Assembly: GCA_016938395.1 (NCBI GenBank)
Contig: JAFGUS010000073.1
Coordinates: 1-5,313 of the forward strand
DNA from: Coriobacteriia bacterium
GTDB lineage: Bacteria; Actinomycetota; Coriobacteriia; Anaerosomatales; Anaerosomataceae
Reading direction: 5' to 3'
Length of the DNA: 5,313 nucleotides
Positions 1-5,313 of the stretch are shown here, one piece after another; the stretch's first letter is position 1, and every line of letters begins with the position of its first letter. Both the position numbers and the translations under genes were made by a program. The notes under the pieces are model-generated. The model did not search any database. It saw only the letters and a program-made list of their open reading frames with translations, and was not told the DNA's origin.

Positions 1-905
1 ATCGCGTCGGACTCCAGCGGTCCGAAGATCCAGACATCCATCTCATGCTCGTCGGCGAGATCCTTGAGCCATGCGTCATACCCGGCAGCACGCGGGTCTT
101 TGCTCACCAGCTCGACCGGCACTGTCGGCCATTCAGCGACATCGTCGGGATCCTCTATCGTGAAGAGCGTGATCGCGCGCCATGCCACGCCGTCGGCGAC
201 GATCGTGGAGGCAAAGCGGACGTCCACTCCGCTGCCCGCGCCTCCGCCGATCCCGCGCCTGAACATGCTCGTGTCGAGCGCGGGAACCACAGAGTCGGAC
301 GCGTGGGGCTCACGCCACAGCCAGGGAGCGATGGCATCGGCACCGTCATCGACGACATCCGGCTCGCGAGGCTCGACGTCCTGGGGGTCCGCGGACGGCA
401 CCCATACCGGCTGCGGTGCGATGATCACGCCGTCCCTGCCCCGGGCCGAAGCGACGATCGGCGGCATATCGGGGGTGGTCACGATCCACGCCCACACCAC
501 GGCGTCGTTTGCGTCCTCCCACGCGACGATCGGCTCGTAGACCTCGTCATCATGCGAGAACGGAACACTCACGAACGTGTCACCTGAGAAGAGTTCGACA
601 GGATCCGTGTTGACCCGGGCCCAGGTCTCCTCAGCAGCGCTGACGAACATCTCGGGCTCCGGCTCAGGAGTATAGGCGATGATGTTCGCCTGCTCGGCGG
701 CTCTGAGATCCAGGGTGGCGTCCTCCATGCCGGGCTCCGCCGTGCCGTTGCCCATGAAATGCATCGGCGGATATGCGAGCGTCATCACCGAATACGGGAA
801 CGGCAGCGGCAACGAGAGCCCCAGGAACAACAGCAGCGCTGCGACGATCAGCGGAGATGCCTTGGCAAGGCGCAGCGGCCACCGGTGGGTGCGCGGGTCA
901 CTCAT
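1..905 (-). CDS. Membrane-anchored extracytoplasmic protein, partial; tandem paralogue of the preceding sensor
   Basis: No named family is recognised. Reading from ATG 905-903, the frame has no stop through 301 codons and leaves the window at position 1, so the C-terminus is unknown. AGAGGA (919-914) lies eight bases upstream, a good ribosome binding site. The first eight bases, ATGAGTGA, contain the upstream gene's stop, which implies coupled translation. A membrane helix or uncleaved signal anchor spans about 17-35 after a basic N-terminus; no lipobox cysteine is present and the visible part has no cysteine. The remainder looks external. It contains a proline- and acid-rich stretch about 165-195 that the paralogue lacks. 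Blocks shared with the upstream protein are SPLIVAAL at 17-24, a segment at 134-149 ending in PP, STIVADGVAWRAIT at 233-246, and VWIFGP at 291-296. By analogy a second membrane helix and a cytoplasmic part should follow beyond the window. Whether that part is a histidine kinase cannot be seen. Confidence 0.88.
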   Translation of the reverse strand, partial: MSDPRTHRWPLRLAKASPLIVAALLLFLGLSLPLPFPYSVMTLAYPPMHFMGNGTAEPGMEDATLDLRAAEQANIIAYTPEPEPEMFVSAAEETWARVNTDPVELFSGDTFVSVPFSHDDEVYEPIVAWEDANDAVVWAWIVTTPDMPPIVASARGRDGVIIAPQPVWVPSADPQDVEPREPDVVDDGADAIAPWLWREPHASDSVVPALDTSMFRRGIGGGAGSGVDVRFASTIVADGVAWRAITLFTIEDPDDVAEWPTVPVELVSKDPRAAGYDAWLKDLADEHEMDVWIFGPLESDA

Positions 906-2334
906 CGTGACTTTCCTCTCTCGCGACATCGCCCAGGATGCGCCGAAGCTCGGCCACGGTGGAGTCGATGTCCTCGGCCACACCTGAAACGCTCGTGGAG
1001 GTGGCCACCGAGGCGTGGTCCCGTACAGCTTCCACACGCGTCGAGAGCTCGCCAAGCTTGCTCACGACCCGGAGCTCGGCCTCGCGCTGCACGCGCGCAC
1101 GCTCACGCAACGCCTCGCGCTCTTCGCGGTAGATGCGCTCGGCCCTGAACGCGAGCGGTGACGCCGCAAACGATGCGATCAACGCGATGCCGAGAGTGAC
1201 CATCAACACCGACAGATACGTGCCGACCCATACGCGCACGACCGTGAGCGGCGAACGCCCGAGCGCGGACCAGAGCTTACGTGCCTGTGGCGCGTTGTCG
1301 TAGAGCGCCACCAGCGCGACCCTCGGCGTGACACCGGAGCCGGCGAACGCCAGCTCCATCAGGCGCGCTCCTCCTGCGATCTTGCGCTCCTCACCACGAA
1401 GCGGGACCGGCTGCCAGAGCGCCTGATGCGCGGATGTGCGAGTGGCGAGGTCCCAGAGCTCGGTCTCATCGACACGTGCGTTCGCGGGGCGCACGACATG
1501 GCGCCCGGCGTCCACCGGCCCGACGACAAGGACCGCCCCATCGGAGGAACGCGCGATGTTCTCCGCCGACCGCATGAGATCGGTGTCGCTCAGCGACTCC
1601 CAGGTACCGCCGGTGAGCACGTCACCGAACGAGTCGGCCGCGGCGACCGTGTATGCCTCCCACAGCCGTCCGTCGAGCAGTAACGTGCTCCAGCCGATGA
1701 AGCGGTCGCCCCTGATGTCGGCCTGCCCGCCGTTCAGCATCTGGAGGTCGACCCACAGCGGCCCGGTCGGGCGCTCGAGGACCTCGCGCCTGAGCGACGC
1801 GACGCTCCCCTCCCCTCTCACGGCCGCCAGCTCGGCCGTCGTGAGCACCGACTCCTCGCCGATCGACGACAACGCAACAGGGGGTTCGGGGTCGCTCGAT
1901 ATCACGTAGACCATCACCGACGCGTCGTAGAGCTCCTCGAACTGCTCCAGGTCGGAGAAGAGTGTGGACTGCTCGTCTGCTGTGAGCAGCCGCGGTACGC
2001 CGTTCTCATCGCACACCTCGGGCTCTGCCCGGAAGAGCGCACCGGCAGTACGCGCCGCTGCACCATCAAGCGCCCGTACCCCGGAGCTGCCGAAGACGTC
2101 CTCGTACGGCTCGAGGCCGCGTTTCTGCCGGAGCAAGGACTCCATCACCGATACCTGCACACCGGACATGTCGATCGCGTCTACGCCATCGGGGTGCGAG
2201 ACGATGGTCCAGACCGGGTCCAGCGACCGATGTCGCGCCTCGATCGGGAACGAGAACCACAGGGCCGCGATCAGCGCCGCGATGATGAGTGGCGAGAGCT
2301 GTAGCAGCCGGTAGCGCAGTATCGCCTTCTTCAC
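898..2334 (-). CDS. Membrane sensor-like protein without a kinase domain, paralogue of the next gene
   Basis: I do not recognise a named family. The 478 residues have a sensor-kinase layout: basic N-terminus, membrane helix about 12-30, external domain about 31-365, second membrane helix about 367-391, then a charged coiled coil about 398-470 starting with the basic segment RAERIYREEREALRERAR. The basic residues flanking both helices place the termini in the cytoplasm. It stops where a histidine-kinase dimerisation and ATPase domain would normally begin; there is no H-box and no N, G1 or G2 box. A single cysteine (C108) lies outside. The start is GTG at 2334, with GAGGGGG seven bases upstream (2348-2342), overlapping the regulator stop by four bases (GTGA). 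The last codons overlap the next gene's ATG. The external domain is homologous to that of the next gene. I infer an envelope signal receptor, or a co-sensor that modulates a kinase through its coiled coil. An inactive kinase relic is the main alternative. Gene call secure, function tentative. Confidence 0.9.
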   Translation of the reverse strand: MKKAILRYRLLQLSPLIIAALIAALWFSFPIEARHRSLDPVWTIVSHPDGVDAIDMSGVQVSVMESLLRQKRGLEPYEDVFGSSGVRALDGAAARTAGALFRAEPEVCDENGVPRLLTADEQSTLFSDLEQFEELYDASVMVYVISSDPEPPVALSSIGEESVLTTAELAAVRGEGSVASLRREVLERPTGPLWVDLQMLNGGQADIRGDRFIGWSTLLLDGRLWEAYTVAAADSFGDVLTGGTWESLSDTDLMRSAENIARSSDGAVLVVGPVDAGRHVVRPANARVDETELWDLATRTSAHQALWQPVPLRGEERKIAGGARLMELAFAGSGVTPRVALVALYDNAPQARKLWSALGRSPLTVVRVWVGTYLSVLMVTLGIALIASFAASPLAFRAERIYREEREALRERARVQREAELRVVSKLGELSTRVEAVRDHASVATSTSVSGVAEDIDSTVAELRRILGDVAREESHDE

Positions 2335-3023
2335 GATGCCGCCCCCTCGACCAGGCGTCGGAACGCCTCCGAACGGCTTGTGGCGCCGAGTGCGGCGTAC
2401 GCGGCCGCGATGCGCTTGTTGACGGTACTCACCGAGATCTGAAGCTCGTCGGCGATCTCACGTGCCGAGAGCCCTGCCACGCAGAAGAGGTAGACGGTCT
2501 TGCGCACGGCCTCGGTGAGCTCGACGCCCTGCACGCCCTCCGGCAGCACCTCGGCGGAGTAACGGCCTACGTCGCCGAGGGTCTCAATCAGCCGCTCGGC
2601 GATGCGCTTGGAGAGCACGAAGCGGCCCTCGGCAGCGCGGACCACCGCGGTTGCGATGCGCTCGGCGGCTTCGTTCTTCCAGATGTAGCCGTCCGCACCC
2701 GCTGCGACTGCAGCCTGCACGGTCACCTCGTCCGAGGAGACGCTGGTGATCAGGATACGGGCGGCGGGGATTGCGCGGCGGATCGCCGCGATTCCCTCGA
2801 TGCCGGCCCGCTCCCCCTCTTCGAGCCGGACGTCGAGGAGGACCACGTCCGGATGGGAGAGACGGCTTGCCGATGTTCCCAACTCGGTCAACGCCGCAGG
2901 TACGCTCTCCACCGCGGCCCAGACACGCGTCCGCGGATCGCGGGCGACGAGCGATGAGAGCGCATCACGCGCGTAGAAGTCGTCGTCGACGATGAGTACC
3001 CGGACAGCCCCCGCTGCTTCCAC
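2331..3023 (-). CDS. NarL/LuxR-family two-component response regulator
   Basis: This is a cytoplasmic transcription factor expected to be switched by phosphorylation of a receiver aspartate and to bind DNA through a C-terminal LuxR-type helix-turn-helix. Numbered from GTG 3023 (230 residues), the receiver spans about 8-125: acidic pocket D13-D15, phosphoacceptor D64 in VVLLDVRL, switch threonine T93 in LITS, and conserved lysine K116 in GYIWKN. The HTH spans about 167-227, with LSAREIADELQIS followed by recognition helix SVSTVNKRI. The receiver lacks the usual MPxxDG after the phosphoacceptor and has EEGERAGIEG instead. In the HTH the family's usual ExEV is replaced by VRKTV. An in-frame GTG at 3062 would add 13 residues, but it has no ribosome binding site and overlaps the candidate -10. 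The stop TGA overlaps the next gene's GTG by four bases, so the two are probably coupled. The target genes cannot be told from sequence; the operon itself is a reasonable candidate. Confidence 0.93.
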   Translation of the reverse strand: MEAAGAVRVLIVDDDFYARDALSSLVARDPRTRVWAAVESVPAALTELGTSASRLSHPDVVLLDVRLEEGERAGIEGIAAIRRAIPAARILITSVSSDEVTVQAAVAAGADGYIWKNEAAERIATAVVRAAEGRFVLSKRIAERLIETLGDVGRYSAEVLPEGVQGVELTEAVRKTVYLFCVAGLSAREIADELQISVSTVNKRIAAAYAALGATSRSEAFRRLVEGAAS

Positions 3024-3028
3024 CTGTT

Positions 3029-3034
3029 CCCCCC
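3029..3034 (-). promoter_or_regulatory. G-rich ribosome binding site supporting the GTG start at 3023
   Basis: A run of six G followed by AACAG directly precedes the GTG at 3023-3021, which gives a purine-rich Shine-Dalgarno-like site at about 5 bases. It lacks a perfect GGAGG. The upstream in-frame GTG at 3062 is preceded by TTACCCCGTCACGCGATA, which has no Shine-Dalgarno sequence, so this site favours the downstream start. Confidence 0.5.
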
Positions 3035-3060
3035 GGTAACGGTGTCCCCCGTACGCATCC

Positions 3061-3090
3061 ACTATCGCGTGACGGGGTAAGCGGCAGCAA
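3061..3090 (-). promoter_or_regulatory. Candidate sigma70-type promoter for the response-regulator operon
   Basis: On the minus strand TTGCTG (3090-3085) and GATAGT (3066-3061) are separated by 18 bases. They match the -35 and -10 consensus at 3 of 6 and 4 of 6 positions. A transcript would begin near 3054 and give a leader of about 30 bases before the GTG at 3023. The element is in the right place, between secA and the regulator, but it is a weak match that could occur by chance. Read-through from secA is an alternative. Confidence 0.3.
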
Positions 3091-3108
3091 GGTCAGTTTG
3101 TGCCACTT

Positions 3109-3118
3109 CCGCATGCGG
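3109..3118. repeat. 10-bp perfect palindrome CCGCATGCGG between secA and the regulator
   Basis: CCGCATGCGG is self-complementary and lies about 20 bases upstream of the candidate -35, in the secA 3' gap. With no central loop and no following T-run it is a poor terminator. It could be half of a regulator-binding site or a chance GC-rich palindrome. Confidence 0.3.
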
Positions 3119-3137
3119 TGACCGAGGCGCGGGACAG

Positions 3138-5313
3138 CTACGCGTTGGCCCCGTGGCAGTGCTTGAACTTCTTGCCGCTGCCGCAGGGGCACGGCTCGTT
3201 ACGGCCCACGTTAGCGTACGGATCGGACTTGTCCTTGACCACGGTCGCGGCACCCGGTGCGGAAGTGCGCTTGGCGCCCGCGGCTGCGGCCTGGGCCATT
3301 GCCTCGCTCGCCCCACCGCCCACGGCCGCCGCGGCAGCCTGCATGCCTGCTGCAGCCTGTTCGCGCGCACCACCGAAGATCGTGGACTCGGTAGGCGCCG
3401 AGTACGTGACGCGGCTGACCTCGGGCGCGGCGGGAGCCGGCTCGAGCACAATCTGGATGTGCATGAGCGTGCGCAGGAAGTCGCGGCTGATCTCGCCCAC
3501 GAGGAACTTGAAGGCGTCGTAGGCCTCGTTCTTGTACTCCACGAGCGGATCGCGCTGACCGATCGCACGCAGTCCGATGCCATCGCGCAGGTAGTCCATC
3601 TCGAGCAGGTGGTTCATCCAGCGCGCATCGATCACTCGCAGCATCACATGCCGCTCCAGCGCACGGACCTGGTCGCCGCCGAGCGAGGCCTCCTTGGCCT
3701 CGTAGAGCCCGAGCACCTTGGCCGAGAGTACGTTGGCGAGCTCGAAGGGGTTCTCCACCGCGCGCGCTTCGGCATCGATCAGCGAGTGCCCCGTAATCTC
3801 GTGCAGCTGCTCGGCGAGGCCGTCCCAGTCCCACTCCTCGGAGTAGGCCTTCTCCGGGCAGAACTCCGCCACCACACCCGCGACGGTCTCCTCGATCATC
3901 TCTTCCACGCGGCTGCGGATGTCCTTGCCGTCGAGGATGAGGTTGCGCTCGGCGTAGATCACCTGGCGTTGCTTGTTCATCACGTCGTCGTACTCGAGCA
4001 CGTACTTGCGGCTGGCGAAGTTCTGCGCCTCAACCTGGCGCTGTGCGCTCTCGATGGCCTTGGAGACCATGCCCGCCTGGATGGGCATGTCGTCCGGGAT
4101 GTCGGTCTTGGCCATGAACGCGCCGATGCGGTCCATCTTGCCGCCGCCGAACAGGCGCATGAGGTCGTCTTCGAGCGAAAGGTAGAACTGAGAGAGACCC
4201 GGGTCGCCCTGACGACCGGAACGACCACGGAGCTGGTTGTCGATACGGCGTGAATCGTGGCGCTCGGTGCCCACGACGGCAAGGCCGCCCGCCTCGACGA
4301 CCGCTTCGTGCTCGGCCGCGCACACGCGCTTGGCCTCTCCAAGTGCGTCGGCGCGCTGATCGTCGGTAGCCTCGGCGGGGTCGATACCGCGTGCGCGCAG
4401 GAGCTCGTCGGCAAGCGCGTCGGGGTTACCGCCGAGGATGATGTCGGTACCACGGCCGGCCATGTTGGTGGCGATGGTGACGGCGCCCTTGCGGCCCGCC
4501 TGCGCGATGATGTGCGCCTCCATCTCGTGGAACTTGGCGTTCAGCACGTTGTGCGGGATGCCCCGCTTCTTGAGCAACGCCGAGAGGCGCTCGGAGTTCT
4601 CGATGGAGATGGTGCCCACCAGGCACGGCTGTCCGGCGGCGTGTCGTTCGGCTATCTCCTCGGCCACGGCGGCGAACTTGGCGTCGATGGTGCGGTAGAT
4701 GAGGTCGTTGCGGTCGTCACGCACCATCGGGCGGTTGGGCGGGATCACCACGACGGGCAGGTTGTAGATCTCCCGGAACTCGGCGTCTTCTGTGACCGCC
4801 GTACCGGTCATGCCGGCGAGCTTGGTGTAGAGGCGGAAGAAGTTCTGCAGCGTGATGGTGGCGAGCGTCTGGTTCTCCTCGCGCACGTGCACGTGTTCCT
4901 TGGCCTCCACCGCCTGGTGCAGGCCGTCGGACCAGCGGCGGCCGTACATGATGCGGCCGGTGAACTCATCGACGATGAGCACCTCGCCGTCTTTGACCAC
5001 GTACTCCACGTCGCGGTGGAAGAGGTACTGCGCCTTGAGGGCCTGCTGCAGGTGGTTGACCATCTGGCCCGAGGGGTCGGCGTAGAGGTCCTCGATGCCG
5101 AGGAGCTGCTCGACGCGCGCGATACCCGACTCGGTGGGGGCGACGGTGCGCTTGGCCTCGTCGAGCTCGAAGTCCTCGTCGATCTTGAGGCGCGGCGCGA
5201 TCTTGGCGAAGGACTTGTAGGTGTCTGCCGAGCGGGTGCCGGCGCCAGAGATGATGAGCGGGGTGCGCGCCTCGTCGATGAGGATCGAGTCCACCTCGTC
5301 GACGATCGCGTAG
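3138..5313 (-). CDS. secA: Preprotein translocase ATPase SecA, partial (N-terminus outside the window)
   Basis: SecA is the cytosolic and membrane-peripheral motor that pushes unfolded preproteins through SecYEG using ATP. The frame is open to the window edge and its first visible residues are YAIVDEVD, the Walker B segment, so the GTG at 5294 is an internal valine and not a start. By comparison with E. coli SecA (901 residues, DEVD near residue 207), about 200 N-terminal residues with Walker A are missing; 724 are visible. Seen in order (visible numbering): DEVD 5-8, preprotein cross-linking domain about 20-130, MTGTA 168-172, TNMAGRGTDI 282-291, QLRGRSGRQGDPG about 360-372, the two-helix finger about 553-600 with a tip tyrosine near 574, an alanine-rich linker about 645-690, and a C-terminal zinc motif CPCGSGKKFKHCH (CxCx8CH) about 708-720. 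The zinc tail marks the canonical SecA rather than an accessory SecA2. The stop is TAG at 3140-3138. No terminator is evident downstream. Confidence 0.98.
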   Translation of the reverse strand, partial: YAIVDEVDSILIDEARTPLIISGAGTRSADTYKSFAKIAPRLKIDEDFELDEAKRTVAPTESGIARVEQLLGIEDLYADPSGQMVNHLQQALKAQYLFHRDVEYVVKDGEVLIVDEFTGRIMYGRRWSDGLHQAVEAKEHVHVREENQTLATITLQNFFRLYTKLAGMTGTAVTEDAEFREIYNLPVVVIPPNRPMVRDDRNDLIYRTIDAKFAAVAEEIAERHAAGQPCLVGTISIENSERLSALLKKRGIPHNVLNAKFHEMEAHIIAQAGRKGAVTIATNMAGRGTDIILGGNPDALADELLRARGIDPAEATDDQRADALGEAKRVCAAEHEAVVEAGGLAVVGTERHDSRRIDNQLRGRSGRQGDPGLSQFYLSLEDDLMRLFGGGKMDRIGAFMAKTDIPDDMPIQAGMVSKAIESAQRQVEAQNFASRKYVLEYDDVMNKQRQVIYAERNLILDGKDIRSRVEEMIEETVAGVVAEFCPEKAYSEEWDWDGLAEQLHEITGHSLIDAEARAVENPFELANVLSAKVLGLYEAKEASLGGDQVRALERHVMLRVIDARWMNHLLEMDYLRDGIGLRAIGQRDPLVEYKNEAYDAFKFLVGEISRDFLRTLMHIQIVLEPAPAAPEVSRVTYSAPTESTIFGGAREQAAAGMQAAAAAVGGGASEAMAQAAAAGAKRTSAPGAATVVKDKSDPYANVGRNEPCPCGSGKKFKHCHGANA

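Noticed and set aside
898..960. Histidine kinase H-box in the C-terminus of the first sensor
   Set aside because: The histidines present (RDHAS and ESHDE) lack the ELHD-type context, and no ATPase domain follows.
45..987. Several plus-strand open frames of 100-180 codons opposite the second sensor
   Set aside because: The minus-strand frame is open throughout, has a good ribosome binding site and is homologous to its neighbour, so these are shadows.
2289..2957. 222-codon plus-strand frame opposite the response regulator
   Set aside because: The regulator's receiver and HTH motifs fix the coding strand, and the antisense product has no recognisable domain.
3085..3104. Sigma54-type promoter: TGGCAC followed by TTGCT on the minus strand
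   Set aside because: There are nine bases between the two elements where the consensus needs five, so the -24/-12 spacing is wrong.
3100..3137. Rho-independent terminator after secA
   Set aside because: The only strong symmetry, CCGCATGCGG, has no loop and no T-run follows on the minus strand.
3153..4253. 366-codon plus-strand open frame antisense to secA
   Set aside because: It lies wholly opposite a SecA core with every conserved motif. Long antisense frames are expected in high-GC genes with strong third-position bias, and the product shows no recognisable domain.
5292..5294. GTG at 5294 as the start of a 718-residue protein
   Set aside because: The in-frame codons upstream spell YAIVDE, the conserved run into SecA Walker B, so this is an internal valine.

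Overview
The window is one side of a high-GC bacterial chromosome, and every supportable gene lies on the minus strand. The strong G/C bias at third codon positions and the wording of the SecA core suggest an Actinomycetota lineage. Recalled similarity to SecA of Coriobacteriia-type organisms makes that class my best guess, but it is an inference and no search was run. No mobile element, RNA gene, CRISPR array or phage gene was seen.

Layout in the direction of transcription, from high to low coordinates: (1) 5313-3138 is the C-terminal three quarters of secA, the ATPase of the Sec protein-export pathway; its N-terminus lies beyond the window. (2) 3137-3024 is a short gap with no clear terminator, a weak candidate promoter and a 10-bp palindrome. 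(3) 3023-2331 is a NarL/LuxR-type response regulator, for which a GTG at 3023 is a better start than the GTG at 3062. (4) 2334-898 is a 478-residue membrane protein with the shape of a sensor kinase (N-terminal membrane helix, about 335-residue external domain, second membrane helix, cytoplasmic coiled coil) but no kinase catalytic domain. (5) 905-1 is a second membrane-anchored gene, open for all 301 visible codons and running off the window. The annotated genes cover the window apart from the gap in (2), so no stretch of 300 bases or more lacks a gene.

The last three genes overlap by 4 and 8 bases and so look like one translationally coupled operon. The two membrane proteins are diverged tandem paralogues: their N-terminal anchors and three separate blocks of their external domains align without gaps inside each block. 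The operon therefore appears to encode a phosphorylation-dependent transcription factor plus two related envelope sensors, the first of which cannot itself be a kinase. Whether the second carries the kinase is decided by sequence beyond position 1. SecA is a housekeeping neighbour with no visible functional link to this signalling set.
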